Part shown: positions 1 through 8,373 of the stretch, piece by piece
Position numbering within the stretch: the stretch's first letter is position 1
Layout: every line of letters starts with the position of its first letter
From: Acidimicrobiia bacterium
GTDB lineage: Bacteria > Actinomycetota > Acidimicrobiia > Spongiisociales > ZC4RG35
Length of the DNA stretch: 32,272 bases
Assembly (NCBI GenBank): GCA_026989215.1
Contig: JALSJV010000028.1
Span: forward strand, 1 to 32,272
Direction: 5' to 3'
The notes under the pieces: generated by a model
Seen by the model: only the letters and a program-made list of their open reading frames with translations
Databases searched by the model: none
What the model was told of the DNA's origin: nothing
Position numbers and translations under genes: made by a program

Positions 1-1
1 C

Positions 2-64
2 CGAAACGTCCGGGCGAAGGGCCACGTCGAACGTCTCGCCCGGGAACTGCTGGGCGAGGGATGA
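2..64 (+). CDS. 3' end of an upstream CDS (partial), ...RNVRAKGHVERLARELLGEG*
   Basis: Open frame from the window edge to TGA at 62-64, overlapping ATG at 61 (ATGA coupling). Confidence 0.35.
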   Translation, partial: RNVRAKGHVERLARELLGEG

Positions 65-1299
65 CCCGTCGGCTGGCGATGGCGGTGGCGGCGGGGGCGG
101 CGCTGCTCCTCGTCGCCGCCGCCCAGTCGCCCTCGACCGTGGCCGACCAGGTCGAGTTCCGCGGCTACTACGCCGACTCCGACGCACCGATCCCGATCGA
201 CGGCCTGGAGCGCCTCGCCCGGGAGTACCCCCGCCTCGGGTTCGTGGCGCTGGCGGCGACACCCCCCAGGGGGGCGGACCTCTTCGCCGACGAGGTGCTC
301 GGTGCCGTCACCGCTCGTGACACCATCATCGTCATCACCCCGGACGAGTTCGGCGCATCCAGTGGGGTGTACGGAGACGCCGAGCTGGCCGCGGCCTTCG
401 ACCGGGCGGTGTCGGAGCCCCCCGACACCTACCTCGACGACCTGTCCCAGGTGGCGGCGGCACTCGCAGGCGCACCGGAGGGTGGGGTGCCGTCCCAGGG
501 GGAGGGACCGGGTGGTGGATCCTTCGGCATCGTCGTGCTCGTGGGGTTGGGGCTGCTCGGTTTCGTGCTGTGGCGCAACTCCCGTCGGGACAAGCAGGCC
601 CTCGCCGATCGGCTCGCCGAGGCCCGGGCAGAGATCGAAGCGCAGATGGCGTCGGTGGCCAACGAGATCCTCGAGTTCTCCGACCGGGTGGACACCGAGT
701 CCTACCCGGAGGCCGTGGAGCGGTTCCGCCGCGCCTCGGAGATCTTCCAGGCGGCCGAGCAGCGCCTCTCCGAGGCGAAGGGTCCCGCCGACCTCGAGGC
801 GCTGTCGTCGGAGCTCGCCAAGGCGAAGTGGGAGTTGGAGGCGGCCGAGGCCATCGTCGAAGGGCGTCCGGTGCCTCCCCCCGCGGAACCTGAGCGGATC
901 CGGTGCTTCTTCGATCCGACCCACCGGGCGGCCACCGAGCAGGCCCGCATCGAGACCGCGGCCGGAACCCGCGAGGTATGGGTGTGCCGGGACTGTGCGG
1001 ACCGGCTCCGACGCGGCGAGCGCCCGGAACCCCGCACCGTGCAGGTCGGCGGTCGCCCCGTCCCGGCCGCGCAGGCACCGCGCTCGTACGGCGGTGGCGG
1101 ACTGGACCTGGCCGGAGTGTTCTCGATCCTCGTCGGAGGGATGGCCGACGCCGTCTCCTACGACTGGGGAGGGCCCCGGTACCCCCGGCGCGTCGGACGG
1201 TCGGTCCGGAGGGTCGGCGGACGATCCTCCCGTCGGCGGAGGGTCGGCCGTGCCCGGTCGCCGCGCCGGTCGGTGGGGCGGGCGCGGCGGAGCCGATGA
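61..1299 (+). CDS. Membrane protein: signal peptide, TPM-like extracytoplasmic domain, one TM, coiled coil, CxxC motif, Arg-rich tail
   Basis: 412 aa ORF; N-terminal signal sequence, TM segment GIVVLVGLGLLGFVLW, CRDC motif, basic C-terminus; directly upstream of pspA-like gene. Confidence 0.75.
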   Translation: MTRRLAMAVAAGAALLLVAAAQSPSTVADQVEFRGYYADSDAPIPIDGLERLAREYPRLGFVALAATPPRGADLFADEVLGAVTARDTIIVITPDEFGASSGVYGDAELAAAFDRAVSEPPDTYLDDLSQVAAALAGAPEGGVPSQGEGPGGGSFGIVVLVGLGLLGFVLWRNSRRDKQALADRLAEARAEIEAQMASVANEILEFSDRVDTESYPEAVERFRRASEIFQAAEQRLSEAKGPADLEALSSELAKAKWELEAAEAIVEGRPVPPPAEPERIRCFFDPTHRAATEQARIETAAGTREVWVCRDCADRLRRGERPEPRTVQVGGRPVPAAQAPRSYGGGGLDLAGVFSILVGGMADAVSYDWGGPRYPRRVGRSVRRVGGRSSRRRRVGRARSPRRSVGRARRSR

Positions 1300-1354
1300 G
1301 GCGGCGCCGAAGCCGTCCTCTATGCTGGCCGCACCCGACGTCGAGGTGAGAGGG

Positions 1355-2071
1355 ATGCTGCGCCGCATCTGGGGATACCTGAAACAGCTCTTCCGGTCCA
1401 CCGCCGAACGGGCGATGGATCCCGAGATCGAGATCGAGCAGGCGATCACCGAGGCCCGGAGACGGGACCAGGAGCTGCGGAACCAGGCCGCCCGGGTGAT
1501 CGCCCACCGCACCCAGATCGAGGCCAAGATCGAGAAGGCCGCCAAGGAGGTGGGGGAGGCCCGAGAGACGGCCAAACAGGCGTTGCTCCGAGCCGAGGAG
1601 GCCCGCACGCAGGGGGACGCCGCCGGCGTGGAGAAGTGGACCCAGGCCGCCCAGAGCCTGGCGCTCAAGCTCCAGGCCGCCGAGGCCAACCTCCAGGGGC
1701 TCAAGGAGCAGTACGAGATCGCCATCGACCAGGCCGAAGACGCCAAGGCGGCGGTCCAGCAGAACGCGATGCGCCTCCAGGAGCTCACCGCCAAGCGGAT
1801 GGAGCTGTTGGGCAAACTCCAGCAGGCGAAGATGCAGGAGGCGGTCAACGCGGCCGTCGAGTCGATCTCGGCGTCGATGGAGGTGGAGGCGCCCTCCCTC
1901 GACAAGGTGGAGGAGAAGATCCAGGCGCGCCTGGCGCAGGCGAAGGCCGAGACGGAGCTGCGTGAAGCCACCCCCGAGGGGGCCGAGGCGGAGCTGCGTG
2001 AAGCGGTCTCCCTCGCCCAGGCCGACGCCAAGCTCGAGGAGCTCCGAAAGGAGCTCGGCCTCGCCGAGTAG
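1355..2071 (+). CDS. pspA: PspA/IM30 family protein
   Basis: MLRRIWGYLKQLFRSTAERAMDPEIEIEQAITEARRR... long coiled coil typical of PspA/IM30; in frame within ORF 302..2071, ATG at 1355 preceded by gaggtgagaggg. Confidence 0.85.
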   Translation: MLRRIWGYLKQLFRSTAERAMDPEIEIEQAITEARRRDQELRNQAARVIAHRTQIEAKIEKAAKEVGEARETAKQALLRAEEARTQGDAAGVEKWTQAAQSLALKLQAAEANLQGLKEQYEIAIDQAEDAKAAVQQNAMRLQELTAKRMELLGKLQQAKMQEAVNAAVESISASMEVEAPSLDKVEEKIQARLAQAKAETELREATPEGAEAELREAVSLAQADAKLEELRKELGLAE

Positions 2072-2108
2072 CGTCGTCGGCCCGGTGCAGCCCCTCTAAG
2101 CTCCACCC

Positions 2109-4307
2109 ATGGCTGTCAGCACCGAACCCGGAACCGACCTCGCGCCGTCACGCCGCCGGTTCGATCCGGTGCGGGTGATCCGCTGGTCGGGAGCCGCCCT
2201 CGCCCTCGGGACCCTGGCGCTGTGGTGGCTCTCGACCCTTCCCGGCCACTTCGAACCGGAGGTCGGGCGGGAGGTCTTCGGCAACATCCCCCTCCCCCTC
2301 AAGGGCGTCTTCTACGTGGGCACCGCCGCGTTCCTGGCGGTGTCGGCGTACCTGTTCTCGCTGCGGGCGGCCAACTGGATGCGGGGGCGGACGGAGGATC
2401 GGACCGGGAAGTGGCGGGAGCGGATCCGTCTCGCCACCTACGGCCTGGCGATGCAGACCCTGCTCCGGGACCGGGCCGCCGGTCTGATGCACGCCATGAT
2501 CTACTACGGGTTCGTCGTCCTCTTCCTCGGCACCGTCACCCTCGAGATCCACAACCTGGCCCCGATCCGGTACAAGTTCCTCACCGGCGTCGTCTACCAG
2601 GGGTACTCGGCGGTTCTGGACCTCGCCGGGGTCGTCTATCTGATCGGTCTCGTGTGGGCGGCGGCGCGTCGCTACGGCACGCGTCCGTGGCGTCTCCGTT
2701 CGAAGACCAAGCCCGAAGACGCCTGGATCCTCGGACTGCTGGCGCTCATCGGGATCTCCGGGTTCCTGACCGAAGCCGCCCGTATCGCCGTCATGGGGCG
2801 TCCGGCCTTCGAGGTGTGGTCCTTCATCGGATACCCCCTCTCGGCGGTCGTGCCGGCCGCCTGGCACCAGACGATCTGGGTGCTCCACGCCGTCAGTTTC
2901 GCCGCCTTCCTCGTGGTGCTTCCGTCGACGAAGCTCCGGCACATCGCCACCTCCCCGGCGAACCTCTTCCTCGCCCCTCGGGAGCGGCCCAAGGGGGCGA
3001 TGCGGCCGATGCCGAACCTGCTCGAGGCGGAGGACATCGACGTGATCGGAGCCTCCACCGTCGAGGAGATGACCTGGAAGCAGCTCTTCGACACCGACGC
3101 CTGCACGATCTGCGGGCGATGCACCTCGGTCTGTCCCGCCAACCTCACCGGCAAGCCCCTCGACCCCCGGGAGATCGTCGTCAAGACCGGCGAGGTGCTG
3201 TCGCTCACCGGAGATCCGGCGGTCTCGCCTCCCGTCGGTCTCGACCCCGAGATCGAGATCACGGCGGATCGGCTCTTCGAGCGGATCACCTCCGAGGAGG
3301 TCTTCTCCTGCACGACCTGCCGGGCCTGCGACGAGATCTGCCCGGTGGGGATCGAGATCCTCGACAAGATCCTCGACATGCGCAGGAACCTCACCCTCAT
3401 GGAGTCGGAGTTCCCCGCCGAGTTGGGCAAGGCGTTCGTCGCCATGGAGAACCAGGGGAACCCGTGGGGGATGGGACAGCAGGAGCGGGCCGCCTGGGCG
3501 GAGAAGCTCGACGTCCCGGTGAGGATCCTCGGCGAGGACGGGGTGACGTCGGTCGAGTACCTCTGGTGGGTGGGATGCGCGGGCTCCTTCGACGATCGGA
3601 ACCTCCCGGTCACCCGCTCCATCGCCCGGCTGCTCCACGCCGCCGGGATCGACTTCGCCATCCTCGGACCCCGAGAGCTGTGCACGGGCGACCCGGCTCG
3701 GCGCGCCGGCAACGAGTACGTGTTCCAGCAGCTCGCGCTCCAGAACATCGAGACCCTCGACGACCTCGGGGTGAAGAAGGTCATCACGCAGTGTCCCCAC
3801 TGTTTCAACACCCTCGCCCACGAATACCCCCAGTTCGGTGGTGACTACGAGGTCGTCCACTACTCCCAGCTCCTGGCCGAGCTGCTCCGAGCCGGCCGGC
3901 TTCAGCCGCCCCGGTCCGACGACGGGCGCCCTCGGCGCATCACCTACCACGATCCCTGCTACCTGGGGCGTCACAACGACATCTACCTCGCCCCTCGGGA
4001 GGTGGTCGCCGCCGGCGACGTGGAGCTCGTCGAGATGCCCCGACACGGGACCCGTGCCCTCTGCTGCGGGGCGGGCGGCGCCCGGTTCTTCATGGAGGAG
4101 CACACCGGGAAGAAGGTGAACGTGGAGCGGGCGGAGGAGGCGCTGGCGACGGGTGCCGACGAGATCGCCGTCGCCTGTCCCTTCTGCTTCGTGATGATGG
4201 ACGACGGCGTCAAGGAGCTCGGTCGGGGCGACGACGTCGTCGTCAAGGATCTGGCGATGCTGCTGGCCGAAGGCCTGCCTTCGCCGGAGTCGGCGACCGA
4301 GAGCTGA
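2109..4307 (+). CDS. Heterodisulfide reductase-related / FadF-like Fe-S oxidoreductase with N-terminal membrane domain
   Basis: 732 aa; N-terminal TM helices, CTICGRCTSVCP and CTTCRACDEICPVG 4Fe-4S motifs, CCG-type motifs (LCCGAGGARFFMEE, ACPFCFVMMDDGV). Confidence 0.9.
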   Translation: MAVSTEPGTDLAPSRRRFDPVRVIRWSGAALALGTLALWWLSTLPGHFEPEVGREVFGNIPLPLKGVFYVGTAAFLAVSAYLFSLRAANWMRGRTEDRTGKWRERIRLATYGLAMQTLLRDRAAGLMHAMIYYGFVVLFLGTVTLEIHNLAPIRYKFLTGVVYQGYSAVLDLAGVVYLIGLVWAAARRYGTRPWRLRSKTKPEDAWILGLLALIGISGFLTEAARIAVMGRPAFEVWSFIGYPLSAVVPAAWHQTIWVLHAVSFAAFLVVLPSTKLRHIATSPANLFLAPRERPKGAMRPMPNLLEAEDIDVIGASTVEEMTWKQLFDTDACTICGRCTSVCPANLTGKPLDPREIVVKTGEVLSLTGDPAVSPPVGLDPEIEITADRLFERITSEEVFSCTTCRACDEICPVGIEILDKILDMRRNLTLMESEFPAELGKAFVAMENQGNPWGMGQQERAAWAEKLDVPVRILGEDGVTSVEYLWWVGCAGSFDDRNLPVTRSIARLLHAAGIDFAILGPRELCTGDPARRAGNEYVFQQLALQNIETLDDLGVKKVITQCPHCFNTLAHEYPQFGGDYEVVHYSQLLAELLRAGRLQPPRSDDGRPRRITYHDPCYLGRHNDIYLAPREVVAAGDVELVEMPRHGTRALCCGAGGARFFMEEHTGKKVNVERAEEALATGADEIAVACPFCFVMMDDGVKELGRGDDVVVKDLAMLLAEGLPSPESATES

Positions 4308-4365
4308 CGCTCACCGACGTCGCAGGTGAAGATCATGTAGCTTCCCCCCCGTGAAGGAGGTGGGA

Positions 4366-4824
4366 ATGAGCGACGACACCACCAGCAAGGAACCGGGCGG
4401 TCAACAAGCACCACGAAGTGACGTCGGCAACCTGATCGACGGACTGGGAAGCGGGGAGCGACTGTTCGCCCTCGGGGCGGCACTCATCGTTGTGGACTAC
4501 CTGCTGTTCGAACTCATCCTCGAGGAGTACTCGTTTTTCACCGGCACCCTGCTGGTGGCAGCCATCGGCCTGTTCGCGGTGTGGGTTCGTCACAGCCGAT
4601 CCGGGGCCTCATGGCCGGTGCCCTATGGATGGGTGGCGAAACTCCTGGGCTACATGGCGGTCTTCTTGGGGCTCATCGAGCTGTTGGCGGATCTCCGACT
4701 GGGGATCCTCGACAACGGCGCCGACGTCATCGGCGGCCTCGGCCTGTACGCCGGCGCGGTGCTGATGCTGCTCGGTTCCCGACAGTCGACGGTCGGAGGA
4801 GGGCCGAACCCGACCTCGGCCTGA
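4366..4824 (+). CDS. Small multi-TM membrane protein, unknown function
   Basis: MSDDTTSKEPGGQQ... with 3-4 hydrophobic segments; GGAGG upstream of ATG 4366 (GTG 4351 is an alternative start). Confidence 0.7.
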   Translation: MSDDTTSKEPGGQQAPRSDVGNLIDGLGSGERLFALGAALIVVDYLLFELILEEYSFFTGTLLVAAIGLFAVWVRHSRSGASWPVPYGWVAKLLGYMAVFLGLIELLADLRLGILDNGADVIGGLGLYAGAVLMLLGSRQSTVGGGPNPTSA

Positions 4825-4917
4825 GGACTAGTCCCTTGGCGCGGGATGCGAATCCCCCTCAAGTCGGAGCGTCCGGGCACGTAGCCTCATCGGTGGGCTG
4901 GAACGAGAGGACTGTCC

Positions 4918-5172
4918 GTGACCCGGAAGGGAGCCTGCAGGAAAGGGATCCATCGGTTCGCACCTCCCGCCGATGCCGGCGCCGGAATCCGGCGACGCAT
5001 CTGCGAAGCGTGCGGAGCGGTGACGATCGAGGCCACGGGAGAGTGGGGCGTCGCCGCCGGATCGTCGGCTGCGTTGTTCTCTCTCTTCGGTCGGGCGTCG
5101 ATGTTCGCCGGTGACGATGTACGCGCATCGGACCTCCACAGACCGGCGACCTTTGGGCAACCTCGCAGGTAA
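4918..5172 (+). CDS. Small Cys/His (zinc-ribbon-like) protein
   Basis: MTRKGACRKGIHRFAPPADAGAGIRRRICEACGAVTIE...; GTG start. Confidence 0.5.
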   Translation: MTRKGACRKGIHRFAPPADAGAGIRRRICEACGAVTIEATGEWGVAAGSSAALFSLFGRASMFAGDDVRASDLHRPATFGQPRR

Positions 5173-5199
5173 CCCGACCGGACAGTCGAGTGGGAGGTA

Positions 5200-5228
5200 G
5201 TCGGAGCGGCCGCCGAGGCCGCTCCGAC
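5200..5228. terminator. Hairpin, 12-bp perfect stem (GTCGGAGCGGCC / GGCCGCTCCGAC), 5-nt loop
   Basis: Perfect inverted repeat in the intergenic gap between 5172 and 5253; no T-tract. Confidence 0.6.
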
Positions 5229-5252
5229 CGCGTCGGTCGATACCATGGGCCG

Positions 5253-5783
5253 GTGGCTCGGCTCCCCCTCGTCCTGTCGATCGTGGCGGCGGCCTGCGTC
5301 TCGGCGACGGCGCCGTCGCCGACCTCGTCGCTTCCGGTCGGCGCCGCCGTCGTCGGACCCACCACCACGACCCTCGCCGCCACCGACGCCGTCGCGGGAT
5401 TCGTGGACTGTATGGCGTCGGAGGGCGTCGTGGTCGACGGCCTGCGGATCGACGCCACCGGCCACGTCGCCCTGGCCGACCTGGCCAAGGGCCGCGATCC
5501 CACCGACCCTGGCTTCCGCCGAGCCCTGGGGAGGTGCGGCGAGTTGCTCGTCGATGCGGGATTGATGTCGCTGGCCGAGGACCCGGAGCTGGCATCAACG
5601 GTCCTCGACGAGCTGCGGCAGTTCACGTCCTGTGTGCGGGCGGAGGGAGTGGAGGGATTCCCACCCCCGTCGCCCCGTTTCGACGGGACCGGTCCCGCCT
5701 TCGATCCCGAGGCGATCCCCTACGACGACCCGGATCTCGCCGCTGCCCTGGAGGTGTGTCGTTCCCGGTTGGCCTCGGAGTGA
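5253..5783 (+). CDS. Lipoprotein with two similar Cys-containing repeats
   Basis: Start GTG 5253 (VARLPLVLSIVAAAC lipobox); TACCAT box 5241-5246 is 6 nt upstream; repeats FVDCMASEGV...ALGRCGELL and FTSCVRAEGV...ALEVCRSRL. Confidence 0.7.
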   Translation: MARLPLVLSIVAAACVSATAPSPTSSLPVGAAVVGPTTTTLAATDAVAGFVDCMASEGVVVDGLRIDATGHVALADLAKGRDPTDPGFRRALGRCGELLVDAGLMSLAEDPELASTVLDELRQFTSCVRAEGVEGFPPPSPRFDGTGPAFDPEAIPYDDPDLAAALEVCRSRLASE

Positions 5784-5812
5784 CCGCACCCCCGAAGGCG
5801 GTCTAGGGTGGC

Positions 5813-6643
5813 GTGTCCGCGAAGAGTGACATCGTGCGTATCGGATTCCAGGGCGAAGCCTTCTCTTACAGCGACCGAGCGTGTCGGGACCTGTTTCCCG
5901 ACGCCGAGCGGATCGGATTCGGGTCGTTCACCGCCGCCTTCGAGGCGATCCGGGACGGCGCGGTGGATCGTCTCGTCCTGCCGATCGAGAACTCCACCAC
6001 CGGAAGCGTGTTGCCGGTCCTCGACCGGCTCCTTCCGGGGAACGTGCGCATCGTCGCCGAACACCTCGTCGAGGTCCGTCACTGCCTCCTCGCCTGTCCG
6101 GGGGCCGCGCCGGATCAGATCCGGATCGTCCGGTCCCATCCGGAAGCCCTGGCGCAGGCCGAGGCGCTCATCACCCATCGCGGCTGGTATCCGGTGCCCG
6201 CCCACGACACCGCCGGAGCCGTCCGGCTCGTCGCCGAACGAGCCGACCCCACCGAGGCGGCGTTGGCTCCCCGGGAGGCGGCCGAGCCCCACGGTCTCGT
6301 CGTGCTGGAGGAGGACGTCGTCGATCGGGGGCACAACACGACCCGATTCGTGGTGGTGGCTCCCGGGGTGCAGCCGATCCCCCCGGACGCCGACAAGACC
6401 TCGGTGGCCTTCACGACCCTGCACCAACCCGGAGCGCTCGCGTTGGCGCTCACCGAGCTGGGTCTCCGAGGCGCCAACCTCACCCGGATCGAGTCACGCC
6501 CCAGTGAGGAGGCGTGGCGATATCGGTTCTTCGTCGACCTCACCCATCCGCCGGGGCCCGCGGGTGTCGCCTCGGTCTTCGAGCCGCCTCCGGCCACGCT
6601 GACGGACCTCCGCTTCCTGGGCAGCTACCGGGCGGCCCGCTGA
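5813..6643 (+). CDS. pheA: Prephenate dehydratase (start may be GTG 5834)
   Basis: RIGFQGEAFSYSDRA, LPIENSTTGSV, C-terminal ACT region with ESRPSEEAWRYRFFVDL and LGSYR. Confidence 0.92.
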   Translation: MSAKSDIVRIGFQGEAFSYSDRACRDLFPDAERIGFGSFTAAFEAIRDGAVDRLVLPIENSTTGSVLPVLDRLLPGNVRIVAEHLVEVRHCLLACPGAAPDQIRIVRSHPEALAQAEALITHRGWYPVPAHDTAGAVRLVAERADPTEAALAPREAAEPHGLVVLEEDVVDRGHNTTRFVVVAPGVQPIPPDADKTSVAFTTLHQPGALALALTELGLRGANLTRIESRPSEEAWRYRFFVDLTHPPGPAGVASVFEPPPATLTDLRFLGSYRAAR

Positions 6644-7598
6644 CATCGTCCGAACGGAGGGCGTCGACGAGATCTGCCAGGCCGTGGAGGATCGGCGGGG
6701 GTGGTGGGCTCCCCGGGGTCGGGCGCGCCCCGTCGGGGACGACTCCGATCGGGTCGAGCCCGGTCGCTCGTCGCACGGTTCGGATGTCGGCGGGGTGGTG
6801 GACCCGGTTGGCGACCAGCAGCGGCGGCGGCCCGTCCCAGCGGTCGAGCAGCGCCGCGGTCCGGACCAAGACGACGGGCTCGGCGGTGGTGACCAGCACG
6901 ACCGGGTCGGTTCCGGACGGTCTCCGGGGCCCCAGGTCGTTGACGACGTGGCGATACCGCCCGCGGGCCAGGGCGAGCGTGCGGTCGAGCACGGACGCTC
7001 CGAGGGGGCCGCCACCCGGGGCCAGATGGAGCACCTCGATCGGTCCCACCGCCTCCAGCGAGAAGGCCGCGGTGGGAGGGGGCAAGGCCAGCCGGAGGCC
7101 GATCGACTGCCCGGCCAGGTCGCACTCGGCCAGCAACGTCGGGGCGCGATCTCCGAGGAGCCAGGCGATGGCCAGGGCGATCTCCGATCGACCCGGGGCC
7201 CCACGGGGTCCGCAGACCGAGACGAGGATTCCGAGGGGGACGTCGGGGGGTGGGACGAGTCCGGCGAGGCCGCGGAGGATGTCGAGGGCGGGTCGGTGAT
7301 CGGCGACCACGAGGTCGCAGCCCCCATCGGTGAGGAGCCGTCGGCCGGGTCGGTCGGTCGGCGGGTGGACACCGACGACCGCCAGTCCCTGGGATCGCCA
7401 CGTGCGGACGACGCCGGCGGTCAGCCACGGGGTCTCACTGCCCACGATCACCACCTTGGCCCGTCGGGCGGCACGCGTCACGTCGTCGGGGTCGACGCAG
7501 CGGGCGACGACACGGGCCAGGCCGGTGGTGCGGGCGGTCGTCACCAGCTCGGCCTCCCACGGGCCGCCCCCGATGACGGTGGCCACGGGGATCGTCAT
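6540..7598 (-). CDS. CpaE/ParA/MinD-like ATPase-fold protein with degenerate Walker A
   Basis: 352 aa; LVSVCGPRGAPGRSEIALAIAWLLG in P-loop position, then LLAECDLAGQSIGLRL and VVNDLGPR (SIMIBI-like pattern); 3' end overlaps pheA 3' end. Confidence 0.65.
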   Translation of the reverse strand: MTIPVATVIGGGPWEAELVTTARTTGLARVVARCVDPDDVTRAARRAKVVIVGSETPWLTAGVVRTWRSQGLAVVGVHPPTDRPGRRLLTDGGCDLVVADHRPALDILRGLAGLVPPPDVPLGILVSVCGPRGAPGRSEIALAIAWLLGDRAPTLLAECDLAGQSIGLRLALPPPTAAFSLEAVGPIEVLHLAPGGGPLGASVLDRTLALARGRYRHVVNDLGPRRPSGTDPVVLVTTAEPVVLVRTAALLDRWDGPPPLLVANRVHHPADIRTVRRATGLDPIGVVPDGARPTPGSPPPPPILHGLADLVDALRSDDVSGPPGSCPGSGGPSAWPEAARRPRRHPRAPADG

Positions 7599-7894
7599 CG
7601 CAGATCCACCCGCACGATCTCGGTGAAGGGGATGAGGGCGCGGTGGAGCTCGCCGGTGACCTCGACATGGTCGAGGCCCACGCCGAGGACGCCGGTCACG
7701 TGGGAGCCGTCCTTCGTGTGGACCACCGCCAGACCCTCACGGTCCTCCACGTCGAGGAGTCGATCGCGGAGGGTGGAGAGACGTCGAGCCGCGATCGCCG
7801 CCGCCTCCTGCTCCACCTCGAGGACTCGTTCGAGGCGATCGGTGAGGATTCGTTCCATCTCGACCAGATCCGGATGAGGGAGATCGTCAAACAT
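7595..7894 (-). CDS. Conserved-looking hypothetical protein, partner of the CpaE-like protein
   Basis: MFDDLPHPDLVEMERILTDRLERVLEVEQ...; 4-nt overlap with downstream gene; SD-like gagaagggg upstream on the minus strand. Confidence 0.65.
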   Translation of the reverse strand: MFDDLPHPDLVEMERILTDRLERVLEVEQEAAAIAARRLSTLRDRLLDVEDREGLAVVHTKDGSHVTGVLGVGLDHVEVTGELHRALIPFTEIVRVDLR

Positions 7895-8019
7895 CGAAAC
7901 CCCTTCTCGATCAACGAACACCAACCTATCAGAGGGGAGGTTGCTCGGGGAGCTGCGTTTTCGCGGCTCGCTCGACCGGGTCGGGGCCGCGGATACCATG
8001 AAGCCGACGAGGTGAGATC

Positions 8020-8220
8020 GTGGAATGGATCGACGTCGACATCCCCAAGCAGTGGCTCACCGTCGCCGACGTGTGTGACTACCTGGGCGTCACGCCGTAC
8101 GTCGTCACCAAGATGCTGCGCGAGGGAGATCTCACCGGGCTGAAGATCGGTCGAGAGTGGCGGATCGCCCGAACCGATCTGGAGGCCTGGATCAATCGGA
8201 GGCGGGGGGTGGAGCCGTGA
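8020..8220 (+). CDS. Excisionase-type (MerR-like) helix-turn-helix protein
   Basis: 66 aa: QWLTVADVCDYLGVTPYVVTKMLREGDLTGLKIGREWRIARTDLEAWI. Confidence 0.85.
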   Translation: MEWIDVDIPKQWLTVADVCDYLGVTPYVVTKMLREGDLTGLKIGREWRIARTDLEAWINRRRGVEP

Positions 8221-8373
8221 CGGCGACGATTTCCGATGTTGTTCATGACCGACCGCAGGCCGTTGCGTTGGAGGCGGGGGGTGGAGCCGTGACGGTGACG
8301 ATTTCCGATGTTGTTCACGACCGACCGCAGGCCGTTGCGTTGGAGGCGGAGGGTGGAGCCGTGACGGCGACGA
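8198..8373 (+). repeat. 72-bp tandem repeat, two full copies plus a ~32-bp partial third
   Basis: ggaggcggggggtggagccgtgacggcgacgatttccgatgttgttcatgaccgaccgcaggccgttgcgtt at 8198-8269 and 8270-8341, partial from 8342; only a few substitutions between copies. Confidence 0.95.

Noticed and set aside
2148-4103. 651-aa minus-strand ORF opposite the Fe-S oxidoreductase
   Set aside because: Same GC-skewed shadow effect; the plus strand has conserved 4Fe-4S and CCG motifs
4825-4834. GGACTAGTCC perfect palindrome
   Set aside because: Only 10 bp and isolated; expected by chance at this window size and not clearly tied to a promoter
8198-8373. 72-bp repeat as CRISPR or attachment site next to an excisionase-type HTH
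   Set aside because: No unique spacers, no integrase or phage genes; the HTH protein next to clpS looks like a housekeeping neighbour
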